The position numbers were made by a program, and so were the translations under genes. DNA of 17,247 bases from contig JAUWZY010000009.1 of assembly GCA_030615045.1 (NCBI GenBank), positions 1-17,247 of the forward strand. Direction: 5' to 3'. The notes below the pieces were generated by a model, which made no database searches, was not told where the DNA came from, and worked only from the letters and a program-made list of their open reading frames with translations. The stretch's first letter is position 1. Each line of letters opens with the position of its first letter. Positions 10,321-17,128 of this stretch are shown piece by piece. Source of the stretch: Chloroflexota bacterium. GTDB taxonomy: Bacteria; Chloroflexota; Dehalococcoidia; SZUA-161; JAUWZY01.

Positions 10321-10884
10321 ATGAAGTTGATTGTGGGATTGGGCAACCCCGGCCGAATTTATGTCAATAACAGGCATAATGCCGGGTTCAAATGCCTCGA
10401 TTTTCTGGCCCGCAGGCACGGCATTCGCCTGAGCAAACGCCGAGCCAGAGCCAAAATAGGAACTGGAGAGATCGCCGGGCTAAATGTGGTTCTGGCCAAG
10501 CCCCAAACCTTCGTGAACCTCAGTGGTGAGGCAGTGGCTCAGCTGGTGAGGCGTTTCGCCATCCCCATATCCGACCTCATTGTGGTCTATGATGACTTGG
10601 ACCTGCCTTTGGGCAAGATCCGCATCCGAGGGCGAGGAAGTGCAGGTGGGCACAAAGGGATGGCATCGATTATCGCCCTTCTGGGGAGCCGGGAATTTCC
10701 CAGGATTCGGGTCGGCATCAGTCCGGGGCAGGATATAAGGGGACTCAAAACCCCGGATTATGTCCTCAGCGACTTCGCCCCCGAGGAGAATACCATAATC
10801 AACGAGCTTTATATCAAGGTCGCTGATGCCATTTACTACCTCCTCAGCGAGGGCATTGAGGCAGTGATGAACAGGTTTAACTGA
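10321..10884 (+). CDS. pth: Peptidyl-tRNA hydrolase
   Basis: Pth releases tRNA from prematurely dropped peptidyl-tRNA. The 187-residue protein has the standard length and motifs: MKLIVGLGNPG (with N9), the catalytic histidine H19 in NNRHNAGF, LAKPQTFVNLSGEAV, the D91-D92 pair in VVYDDLDLPLGKIR, GSAGGHKGMASI and RIRVGISP. Position 112 is Lys where E. coli has Asn114 in GGHNG; such lysines occur in some lineages. The ATG lies 1 base after the stop of the 723-residue gene, with no strong Shine-Dalgarno, so translation is probably coupled to it. metG follows about 60 bases later, consistent with a translation-related operon. Confidence 0.97.
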   Translation: MKLIVGLGNPGRIYVNNRHNAGFKCLDFLARRHGIRLSKRRARAKIGTGEIAGLNVVLAKPQTFVNLSGEAVAQLVRRFAIPISDLIVVYDDLDLPLGKIRIRGRGSAGGHKGMASIIALLGSREFPRIRVGISPGQDIRGLKTPDYVLSDFAPEENTIINELYIKVADAIYYLLSEGIEAVMNRFN

Positions 10885-10903
10885 GCGCCGGAATCGAAGT
10901 GGT

Positions 10904-10931
10904 TTGTTTCTCCCTCGAATTGTGATAAAAT
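10904..10931 (+). promoter_or_regulatory. Possible internal promoter before metG
   Basis: TAAAAT at 10926-10931 (5/6 to the -10 consensus), preceded by TGTGA, lies 16 bases after TTGTTT (10904-10909), a weak -35. It sits in the only intergenic gap of more than 30 bases within the ligA-to-polyprenyl-synthase cluster and could add transcription of metG. Consensus inspection only. Confidence 0.35.
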
Positions 10932-10946
10932 CAGCGGTTGGGAACT

Positions 10947-12626
10947 ATGGCGGAGAGGATTTTCATCGGCGTCGCCTGGCCTTATGCCAATGGACCGTTG
11001 CACCTGGGGCATATCGCCGGGGCTTACCTTCCTGCTGATATCTTCGCCCGCTATCATCGGCTCAAAGGCAATGAGGTGCTCATGGTCTCGGGATCGGACC
11101 AGCATGGGGCGCCGATTACCATTTCCGCCGAGAGGGAGGGCAAAGAACCACAGGAGCTGGTAAACCGCTATCATAGCCAGTTCCTCGACTGCTGGCAGAA
11201 GCTGGGCATCTCCTTTGACCTTTTCACTACAACGGGAACGTCAAACCACACCCGAGTAGTCCACGATATCTTTCTCACCCTGCTCGATAAGGGCTATATT
11301 TATAAGGGCTCCATGCCCTTGCCCTACTGCCCCAATTGCCGCCGCTTCCTCCCCGACCGCTATGTAGAGGGCACCTGTCCCTATTGCCACTTCCCCAGGG
11401 CTCGGGGGGACCAATGCGAGGAATGCAACAAGCTGCTCAACCCCAGCGATTTGATCGACCCCGGCTGCCTGATATGTGGCACCCGACCCCAGATCATGGA
11501 TTCAGAGCACCTGTTTTTCTCCCTCTCCTCTTTCGCCGAGCAGCTTCGCTCTTGGGCCGAAGAGCAGACTCAATGGCGACCGAATGTCCTCAGCATGACC
11601 AATCGCTACCTGAATGAGGGGCTGAGAGATCGGGCCATCACCCGAGATCTGGAGTGGGGGCTTACGGTGCCAGTCCCCGGCTTCGAGAAGAAGCGAATCT
11701 ATGTCTGGTTTGAGGCCGTGATCGGCTATCTCTCAGCCAGCAAGGAATGGGCTCAGAGCATTGGCCAAAGTGAAAAATGGCGCGATTTTTGGCAAGGGGA
11801 TGCCAAGACTTATTATTTCATCGGCAAGGATAACATCATATTCCATACTATCATCTGGCCAGCGATGCTTATCGGATATGGTGGGCTGAACTTGCCCCAT
11901 GATGTCCCAGCCAACGAGTTCCTAACCCTGGAGGGGCGACAGTTCTCCAAAAGCCGCAACTGGGCAGTGTGGCTGCCCGACTTCCTGGAGCGCTACGACC
12001 CGGATCCGCTGCGCTATTTGCTCTCAGCAGCTATGCCTGAGACCAGCGATGCAGACTTCTCATGGCGTGAGTTCGCCCGGCGTAACAACGATGAGCTGGT
12101 GGCTACTTATGGCAACTTAGTCCATCGCGTCCTCACCTTCGCCTTTGGCAACTTCGACGGCTGTGTGCCAGCGCGTGGCGAATTCGATGCCCGGGACAAT
12201 TCCCTCTTAGTTCGAGCCGAAGCGACCCTTGGCCTTGTAGATGAGCTCCTCTCTCGATGCCGCTTCCGTGAGGCGATGAGGGCAGCTATGTCCTTAGCTC
12301 AGGAGAGCAATCGCTATCTCGAGGAGAAAGCACCTTGGAAAAGAATCGGGGAAGACCGAGATGGTTGCGCCACTTCTATAGGCGCTGTGTTGGGGGCTAT
12401 TTCCTGCCTGAAGACAATTTTATGTCCATTCCTGCCATTTAGCTCCCAGAAACTACACCGCCTTTTAGGATTTGCCGGCAGGGCGGAGGATGGCGGCTGG
12501 TCCTTTCAGGTCCCGCCATCAGGGCAAAAGCTGATGCCCCCGCAGCCGCTGTTCACCAAACTGGACGATGACAGGGTGGCTGAGGAAACACTGAGATTGA
12601 GGGCCAACATTGCAGGCTATCTTTGA
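10947..12626 (+). CDS. metG: Methionyl-tRNA synthetase
   Basis: MetRS charges tRNA-Met, including the initiator. With ATG 10947 the protein is 559 residues and begins MAERIFIGVAWPYANG; a TTG at 10938 would add three residues but is less likely. The class I HIGH motif is HLGH (19-22). Two zinc knuckles are present with Cys pairs 128/131, 144/147, 157/160 and 174/177, the four-pair arrangement of the E. coli-like form. The KMSKS loop reads RQFSKS (331-336), keeping the catalytic Lys335. IYVWFEAVIGYL and FIGKDNIIFHTIIWPAML mark the catalytic core, and an anticodon-binding helical domain follows. The C-terminal tRNA-binding extension (Trbp111-like) is absent. The last 17 bases overlap the next gene. 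Confidence 0.97.
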   Translation: MAERIFIGVAWPYANGPLHLGHIAGAYLPADIFARYHRLKGNEVLMVSGSDQHGAPITISAEREGKEPQELVNRYHSQFLDCWQKLGISFDLFTTTGTSNHTRVVHDIFLTLLDKGYIYKGSMPLPYCPNCRRFLPDRYVEGTCPYCHFPRARGDQCEECNKLLNPSDLIDPGCLICGTRPQIMDSEHLFFSLSSFAEQLRSWAEEQTQWRPNVLSMTNRYLNEGLRDRAITRDLEWGLTVPVPGFEKKRIYVWFEAVIGYLSASKEWAQSIGQSEKWRDFWQGDAKTYYFIGKDNIIFHTIIWPAMLIGYGGLNLPHDVPANEFLTLEGRQFSKSRNWAVWLPDFLERYDPDPLRYLLSAAMPETSDADFSWREFARRNNDELVATYGNLVHRVLTFAFGNFDGCVPARGEFDARDNSLLVRAEATLGLVDELLSRCRFREAMRAAMSLAQESNRYLEEKAPWKRIGEDRDGCATSIGAVLGAISCLKTILCPFLPFSSQKLHRLLGFAGRAEDGGWSFQVPPSGQKLMPPQPLFTKLDDDRVAEETLRLRANIAGYL

Positions 12627-13569
12627 ACCGATCGCAACTGAAATACCCTTGGTAGAGGAAAGGCTTAATGCTGTAGCTGAGGCTGATTTCCCGCAGCTGG
12701 CTCATTTATTGGGCCATGTGTTGCAGAGGGAAGGGAAACGAATCCGTCCCGCACTTACTTTGCTCGCCGGCAAGTTCCATCATTACAACCTGGAGCTTTT
12801 GATCCCCATGGCCGCAGCAATAGAGCTTTTGCATACTGCGACCCTGGTTCACGACGATACCATCGACAACTCGACAACGCGCCGTGGCCTGCCCACGTTG
12901 AGCAGCATCTGGGGCAGCGAGGTTGCAGTCTTAGCCGGTGATTACCTCTTTGCCAGGTCGGCAGACTTGGTGGCGACCACTGGCAATCTAAGGGTGATAA
13001 CACTTTTTGCCCAAACCCTGATGACCATATGCAGCGGTCAGCTGGAGGAAAACTTCAGCGCCTGTGACCCTCAGCAAAGCCACCAGCAATACTATCAGAG
13101 GAGCGGCAAGAAGACAGCCTCACTCTTCTCTGCAGCAGCAGAATCAGGGGCTGTTTTGAGCCAGGCTCCGGAGGAAGCGGTGCAAGCCCTTAAAAGCTAT
13201 GGCTATAACCTGGGGCTCGCCTTTCAAATCGTGGATGATATCCTGGATTTCACCGCTGATGAGGGAGAGCTGGGAAAGCCTGTGGGCGGTGATTTGCTGC
13301 AAGGTGTCCTGACCTTGCCGGCAATTCTTTTTATGCAGCAGCACCCCGAGGACAACCCGATAAAGGAGATGTTAGCGGGGAGGGATGAGGAAGCGAATTT
13401 AAAGCGGGCTATCGAATCGATTCGCAACTCCGCCATCATTGGCGAGTCTTATGGCATTGCCCAAGATTTCTCAGCCCAGGCCTGCCACGCCTTGCAAGTG
13501 CTCCCCGATAACCCGCCTCGCAGGGCACTGCTCCAGCTTGCGGATTATGTTATCCAGTGCCAGAGATAA
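12610..13569 (+). CDS. Polyprenyl diphosphate synthase, probably long-chain
   Basis: A trans-isoprenyl diphosphate synthase that extends an allylic diphosphate with isopentenyl diphosphate units. The 319 residues include GKRIRPALTLLAGKF near 40-54, the first Asp-rich motif D82-D-T-I-D86 in LVHDDTIDNSTTRRGLPT, and the second D209-D-I-L-D213 in FQIVDDILDF. The fifth residue before the first motif is Ala, as in long-chain (hepta/octaprenyl) enzymes rather than Phe/Tyr as in short-chain ones, so a quinone side chain is a likely product; this is inference. The start is TTG at 12610, preceded by GAGGG (12599-12603) at 6 bases; it overlaps the end of metG by 17 bases. No ATG exists nearby in frame. 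It ends 8 bases from a convergent gene. Confidence 0.93.
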   Translation: MQAIFEPIATEIPLVEERLNAVAEADFPQLAHLLGHVLQREGKRIRPALTLLAGKFHHYNLELLIPMAAAIELLHTATLVHDDTIDNSTTRRGLPTLSSIWGSEVAVLAGDYLFARSADLVATTGNLRVITLFAQTLMTICSGQLEENFSACDPQQSHQQYYQRSGKKTASLFSAAAESGAVLSQAPEEAVQALKSYGYNLGLAFQIVDDILDFTADEGELGKPVGGDLLQGVLTLPAILFMQQHPEDNPIKEMLAGRDEEANLKRAIESIRNSAIIGESYGIAQDFSAQACHALQVLPDNPPRRALLQLADYVIQCQR

Positions 13570-13577
13570 TAAAACCT

Positions 13578-13859
13578 CTATGCTTTTGGCAGAAGCTTCA
13601 TCATCTCCTCGAATTCCATCACCGCTACAACCTCCGTCCTGCACAGGTCACTCCAGGCCCAATTGGCTTCGAGAATGTGCTTCGCATCAACTGCAGCCGG
13701 AGGCATATCAATCAGCATAAAAGCTCGATGACCCTCGAGGTCGTTCCAGAAGCCAATTAGTTTCACGCCCTCAGCCATTTTAAGTCCCATTGTTTGCGCC
13801 CTTTTAGCAACCGCGTCTCTTTGAGCTGGCTCCCAGGTGATGATATGCATGTATAGCAT
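13578..13859 (-). CDS. Small DUF3303-like protein
   Basis: A 93-residue protein starting MLYMHIITWEPAQRDAV and containing GVKLIGFWNDLEGHRAFMLI, DAKHILEANWAWSDL and EVVAVMEFEEM. The pattern resembles the DUF3303/dimeric alpha-beta-barrel-type small proteins (short beta strand, helix, '..G.W.......F.l.e', then 'W.dl....i.pV'); no enzymatic function is known and no catalytic residues can be named. The start is supported by a very strong Shine-Dalgarno AAAGGAGGGG (reverse complement of about 13863-13872) 4-5 bases before the ATG. It lies downstream of recO on the same strand with a candidate promoter of its own. Confidence 0.8.
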   Translation of the reverse strand: MLYMHIITWEPAQRDAVAKRAQTMGLKMAEGVKLIGFWNDLEGHRAFMLIDMPPAAVDAKHILEANWAWSDLCRTEVVAVMEFEEMMKLLPKA

Positions 13860-13887
13860 TTTGCCCCTCCTTTGTTAGAATCACTTT

Positions 13888-13916
13888 ATTATAACCTGAT
13901 TTATCAACTTTCTCAC
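13888..13916 (-). promoter_or_regulatory. Putative promoter of the DUF3303-like gene
   Basis: On the minus strand a perfect TATAAT (13888-13893) lies 17 bases after GTGAGA (13911-13916, 4/6 to TTGACA). It sits between the end of recO and the strong ribosome-binding site, so the small gene may be transcribed independently and highly. Confidence 0.5.
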
Positions 13917-14689
13917 CGTAAATCAGTTACAAAGTCCTGTTCAAGCCGATGCAAAAACTCCGTTGATTTCAGTTCCCGCTCCAGCAAGTAGCGAATGTAT
14001 TCCCTCAGCAGCTGCTCCAGCTCTCGCGATAAATCGGGGCTCAGCCGGAGGCGCTGGGAGGTGGCGAGGTCGCTGTTCTGCAGGAAGCGCAGCACCTTGA
14101 GGGCGTTTAAGGAGATGGGTCTGGTCACGGGCTCGGTATCGACACAATTTGGGCACAGCATACCACCACCGCTGGCGCTGAAGAAGTTAGCGGTGGGCTC
14201 AAGCGCTGATTTGCAGTTCACGCACTGCTGAAGTTGAGGCTGGTAGCCGAGATGACCGAGGAGATGGAGCTCGAAATAGCGGAGAACAAGCCCAGTATGC
14301 CGAGCCTGGCCAAGCCAGTGGAGGGCATCGAGCAAAAGGGCGAACACAGGGCGATTCTCCACATTCTCTGCGGCAAAGGCATCGACGAGCTCAGCGAGAT
14401 ACAGGGCGCAGCTGATGCGCCACAGGTCACGGCGAAGGGGAGAAAAGCTATCAAGGGTCTCCCCCTGGCTCACGATATCCAAGTTCCGCCCCCGAGCCAG
14501 CATCAGTGAGCAGTGAGTCAAGAGCTCGACATGTCCGCCCAGCTTGCTCGTCGGCTTGCGCACCCCCTTGGCTATGGCCCTTATTTTGCCCAGGTTTGGG
14601 GTATAGAGGGTGAGGATCTTATCCGCCTCGCCGAGGTTGATGCGCCTCAACACAATAGCTTCAGTCTTGTAGACCTTGGGAGTGGTCAT
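13913..14689 (-). CDS. recO: DNA repair protein RecO
   Basis: RecO binds single-stranded DNA and, with RecR, loads RecA onto SSB-coated DNA in the RecFOR pathway. The 258 residues show the N-terminal OB-fold (KVYKTEAIVLRRINLGEADK, then LGKIRAIAKGVRKPTSKLGG), the helical domain with LYLAELVDAFA, and a C4 zinc site C156, C159, C179 and C182 (CVNC...CPNC). Length and motif order are standard. The ATG at 14687-14689 has only a weak AAAAAG before it. RecR is encoded 1.5 kb away on the same strand, separated by three membrane genes. Confidence 0.95.
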   Translation of the reverse strand: MTTPKVYKTEAIVLRRINLGEADKILTLYTPNLGKIRAIAKGVRKPTSKLGGHVELLTHCSLMLARGRNLDIVSQGETLDSFSPLRRDLWRISCALYLAELVDAFAAENVENRPVFALLLDALHWLGQARHTGLVLRYFELHLLGHLGYQPQLQQCVNCKSALEPTANFFSASGGGMLCPNCVDTEPVTRPISLNALKVLRFLQNSDLATSQRLRLSPDLSRELEQLLREYIRYLLERELKSTEFLHRLEQDFVTDLR

Positions 14690-14703
14690 CTTTTTGAAAT
14701 TCG

Positions 14704-14752
14704 ATTCGAACGAGAGACCTCAGTCTTATCAGGACTGCCCGAAAAACCGAGC
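14704..14752 (-). pseudogene. tRNA-Ile(GAU)-like remnant upstream of recO
   Basis: On the minus strand a 5-bp stem CAGTC/GACTG encloses the 7-base loop CTGATAA, which reads as C32 U33 GAU A37 A38, the usual tRNA-Ile anticodon loop. It is followed exactly by the 5-base variable loop AGGTC, TCTCG, and the T-loop TTCGAAT, as in a tRNA. A possible D stem GCTC/GGGC lies just before but the spacing is too short. The 3' side of the T stem (CGAAT) pairs at only three positions, and no acceptor stem can be formed with upstream bases, so it is not a working tRNA. It may be a decayed gene or the 3'-type fragment left by integration at a tRNA. The rest of 14690-14797 shows no clear promoter. Confidence 0.45.
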
Positions 14753-14797
14753 AGGATTGAAGCTAATTTGCCAGTGTTTAGCTCATTTTAAGGTGAG

Positions 14798-15358
14798 TTA
14801 GGTGGTCAACTGAAAGCTGTCAGCAATATCTTGGCACAAATCGAATGAGGAACCTACGGAACCGAAACTCTGTAGATGGATTGTAAATGTGCAATTCTCT
14901 GTATGCAGGAAATAAGCCTCACCATAACATGGCACGGAAACCTCAACAAATCTATAGGCAATCTTCCAGTCCCACCTATCGTCGCTCTCCGAATTAGTTA
15001 AGATGTGAACACTATCATGACCAGCATCATAAATATAGGCAGAAATAAACTCGTCTACCTTTGCCTCGAGGGGCAAGGGCCAATCATTAACTACGATATT
15101 TACCAGGATCGGTTGTTCAGCGGAGGTATCTTCGTTATAGATTTGCACCAGTGTCGGCCTTATTTTATCTAAAACCCAGTGTGCAGGGTATTCGACGCTA
15201 TAACCGTAAACAGGATTATCATATGTCATCCATTCAACAGTAGCAGAACGGCACCAAGGACATAGATTGACCAATACTATGCTGGCTATAACAATGACAC
15301 CAACTATAAGAAACGCTTTCCAATGAGTCCCGAAGATTTTCTCCATTATCCGTTTCAT
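14798..15358 (-). CDS. Membrane-anchored extracytoplasmic protein with PsbP/MOG1-like pattern
   Basis: A 186-residue protein with a short basic N-terminus, one hydrophobic segment (about 14-31) that should anchor it, and an exported domain. Just after the membrane segment is C33-P-W-C36, a thioredoxin-like CXXC, but no canonical lipobox. The segment YDNPVYGYSVEYPAHWVLDK (46-65) resembles the start of PsbP/DUF1795-like domains found in many secreted proteins ('...YGFSIEYPxxW'). Function is not known. It is the last of three leftward membrane genes; its leader resembles theirs. Base composition is visibly more AT-rich than that of recO or recR. The stop is followed by 108 bases to recO. Confidence 0.7.
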   Translation of the reverse strand: MKRIMEKIFGTHWKAFLIVGVIVIASIVLVNLCPWCRSATVEWMTYDNPVYGYSVEYPAHWVLDKIRPTLVQIYNEDTSAEQPILVNIVVNDWPLPLEAKVDEFISAYIYDAGHDSVHILTNSESDDRWDWKIAYRFVEVSVPCYGEAYFLHTENCTFTIHLQSFGSVGSSFDLCQDIADSFQLTT

Positions 15359-15373
15359 CTCAACCCCGTACCT

Positions 15374-15580
15374 CTATAGAAGGAGCCAAAGTCCCTGTGA
15401 AGCGGTCATAACTATACCTAAAATTAGCAGCCTATTGCCCTTACGCCGATTAAAATCTCTATGATACCACCAGCCGATAAGGCCACCCAGCCATGTTAAA
15501 AATATTGGGGCAAGCCACCACGCCCAAGAGGTTTCAAGGATTTCATCTTCTGCTTCGTTATCTTCTTGTTCTGTTTTCAT
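15374..15580 (-). CDS. Small two-helix membrane protein
   Basis: A 68-residue protein with an acidic start (residues 1-17, many Glu/Asp), a Trp-rich first membrane helix with WWLAPIFLTWLGGLIGWWY (21-39), a positively charged loop DFNRRKGN, and a second helix LLILGIVMTASQGLWLLL to the C-terminus. The pattern 'WW..PIf..wlGGligw...rd...rk...llilGi' recurs in short membrane proteins or domains of Chloroflexota and archaea, of unknown function. The start has AGGAGG at the right distance. It lies 9 bases after the preceding gene and 15 bases before the next on the same strand. Confidence 0.65.
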   Translation of the reverse strand: MKTEQEDNEAEDEILETSWAWWLAPIFLTWLGGLIGWWYHRDFNRRKGNRLLILGIVMTASQGLWLLL

Positions 15581-15589
15581 CTCAGCCTC

Positions 15590-16153
15590 CTATTCACCTC
15601 TATCATCACTCCGTTTGGTTCTCCCGCTTGGCTTCCTGTAGAAGTGTTGAGTTTGAGGCTCGATAGATGGGAGGCTAATTGCTCCTATTGTAATCTTATC
15701 CTGTAAACTTTCGTAGGTCTTTCTACCAATGCCATCAACACACATTAAATCCTCTTTATGCAGAAAGGGCCCATTCTCACTTCGATAATTGATGATATTT
15801 AGTGCTTTATCCAGCCCAATGCCAGGCAAGGTCTCAAGAAGCCAGGCATCGGCAGTATTGATGTCTACTTTTTCCGGATAGTAAAATCCTTTGTCCTCTA
15901 CCCTTTTCCCCCTCTCGTTTTCTAAAAGCCTGGCAGCTAAGCCAGCAAGGGGAATTGCGATAGCACCGAGTATCAAATGTATGATTCCAAGGCTTACGCC
16001 AACAATGGGAATGGTAATGAGACCAGCGACTATCCCAGCATCAAGGAACATCTTTACAATATAGTAAATGCCGAATATACCAAGACCAATCTGGGCAGGC
16101 CAAAAAATCAGGATACCCAAACCAAAAAGTGAATAGCCAAGTAGCTTTCGCAT
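15590..16153 (-). CDS. Membrane protein with C-terminal ComEA-like helix-hairpin-helix domain
   Basis: A 187-residue protein with two to three hydrophobic segments (about 5-34 and 40-75) followed by a soluble region. Residues 95-157 form a tandem helix-hairpin-helix domain of the ComEA type: VDINTADAWLLETLPGIG (hairpin 110-113), then FLHKEDLMCVDGIGRKTYESL (hairpin 140-143) in the usual spacing. Such domains bind double-stranded DNA non-specifically; in ComEA they capture DNA during uptake, but there the domain follows a single anchor helix. Here it follows a longer membrane part, so a role in competence is only a possibility, and other membrane-linked functions are equally open. The C-terminus is basic then acidic, ending DDRGE. 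GGGGG lies a few bases before the ATG. Confidence 0.75.
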   Translation of the reverse strand: MRKLLGYSLFGLGILIFWPAQIGLGIFGIYYIVKMFLDAGIVAGLITIPIVGVSLGIIHLILGAIAIPLAGLAARLLENERGKRVEDKGFYYPEKVDINTADAWLLETLPGIGLDKALNIINYRSENGPFLHKEDLMCVDGIGRKTYESLQDKITIGAISLPSIEPQTQHFYRKPSGRTKRSDDRGE

Positions 16154-16200
16154 CTCAGCCCCCTATTTACCTCTACTACTGCACCCCATTCTTTCCACCA

Positions 16201-16812
16201 TCAAACCTCCCTCCGCCCCTCCAGGGCACGGCCTAAGGTGACCTCATCGGCATATTCCAGGTCGCCGCCCACGGGAAGCCCCCGAGCCAAAGACGTCATC
16301 CGAATCCCCGACGGCGAGAGCAGACGCTGCAGATACATCGCCGTCGCCTCCCCCTCCAGGTTGGGATTGGTGGCTAAGATGACCTCTTCCACCTTGCCGC
16401 TCTTAAGCCGCCCTAACAGCTCCCTGATCTTGAGGTCATCGGGGCCAATCCCCTCCATGGGCGAGATAACGCCGTGAAGCACATGATACAGCCCCTGATA
16501 TTGGCCAGTGCGCTCCAGGGCCAGGATGTCCAGCGGCTCCTCGACAATACAGATCTTGTTCTGGTCTCGCTGCTTGCTGCGGCAGATAGCATAGGGGTCG
16601 GAGTCGGTGATATTCTGGCAAAGGGAGCAGAGGACGATTTTATCCTTGACGGCAATAATAGCTTCGGCTAAGGACCGAGCCTCAGCCTCGGGCATGCGCA
16701 GCAGATGATAGGCCAGCCGCGCTGCGCTCTTCGGTCCGATTCCAGGAAGCTTATTGAACTCGTCGATGAGGCGGGAGACAGGCTCGGCTGGGGGAAAAAA
16801 GCCTCTATTCAA
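16201..16812 (-). CDS. recR: Recombination protein RecR
   Basis: RecR forms a ring clamp that acts with RecO in loading RecA. The 203-residue protein has the N-terminal helix-hairpin-helix [18 protein letters not shown] (21-38), the zinc-finger region C62-x2-C65 ... C77, and a Toprim domain with [16 protein letters not shown] and [15 protein letters not shown]. The third zinc ligand expected at position 74 (family D-P-C-x-x-C) is Tyr here. The start is TTG at 16812, 10 bases after ybaB, with AGGGGGAG before it; no better start exists in frame. The dnaX-ybaB-recR order is widely conserved, supporting the call and co-transcription. Confidence 0.97.
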   Translation of the reverse strand: MNRGFFPPAEPVSRLIDEFNKLPGIGPKSAARLAYHLLRMPEAEARSLAEAIIAVKDKIVLCSLCQNITDSDPYAICRSKQRDQNKICIVEEPLDILALERTGQYQGLYHVLHGVISPMEGIGPDDLKIRELLGRLKSGKVEEVILATNPNLEGEATAMYLQRLLSPSGIRMTSLARGLPVGGDLEYADEVTLGRALEGRREV

Positions 16813-16822
16813 GGACTCCCCC

Positions 16823-17128
16823 TTACATCAGCCCGGGGATTTTGAATCCGCCGCTGATGGCATCAAGTTTGCTGGCAGCAAGTTCTTTGGATTTAGTTAT
16901 AGCTTCGTTTACCGCAGCCAGCACCAGGTCTTCCAAGAACTCTACATCCTCAGGGTCAAGCGCCTGAGGGGAGATCTTAATCGAGCAAATCCGCTGCTGC
17001 CCGGTTATCACCACGGTGACAGCCCCGCCTCCAGAGCTGGCCTCAACTGTAGTGTTATCGAGCTCCTCCTGTATCTTAGCTATCCTCGCCTGAAGCTGCT
17101 GCGCCTGTTGTAGAATCTTCTTATTCAT
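16823..17128 (-). CDS. ybaB: Nucleoid-associated protein, YbaB/EbfC family
   Basis: Small dimeric DNA-binding protein. Using the ATG at 17126-17128 the product is 101 residues and begins [20 protein letters not shown], a typical YbaB coiled-coil start; it continues with a Gly-rich turn [19 protein letters not shown] and ends [12 protein letters not shown], the family's C-terminal motif. The start has GAGGAG upstream. A longer frame to 17191 is open but lies in dnaX and does not fit the family. The ATG overlaps the dnaX stop (ATGAATAA), and recR follows 10 bases after its own stop. Confidence 0.96.
   Translation of the reverse strand: MNKKILQQAQQLQARIAKIQEELDNTTVEASSGGGAVTVVITGQQRICSIKISPQALDPEDVEFLEDLVLAAVNEAITKSKELAASKLDAISGGFKIPGLM

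Larger units (their letters stand above)
15359..16172 (-). repeat. Three near-identical gene leaders (16154-16172, 15581-15599, 15359-15373)
   Basis: The sequence directly before the ATG of each of the three membrane genes is repeated on the minus strand: AGGTAAATAGGGGGCTGAG (16154-16172), AGGTGAATAGGAGGCTGAG (15581-15599) and the shortened AGGTACGGGGTTGAG (15359-15373). The first two differ at 2 of 19 positions. All three are preceded by TAG and contain the Shine-Dalgarno. In the second copy the bases also encode the end of the upstream gene (R-G-E-stop); the first copy would encode R-G-K-stop at the same place. Confidence 0.75.

Noticed and set aside
14735..14754. Hairpin CTGCCCG/CGAGCAG as an intrinsic terminator
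   Set aside because: A 7-bp stem exists but no T-run follows on either strand; it overlaps the tRNA-like fragment instead.
14234..14791. Two rightward open frames across recO
   Set aside because: They lie antisense to conserved recO codons and encode nothing recognisable; they are shadows.
14690..14797. A functional tRNA gene on the minus strand
   Set aside because: The anticodon and T-loop regions fit, but the acceptor stem cannot form, the T stem pairs at three of five positions and the D arm spacing is too short.
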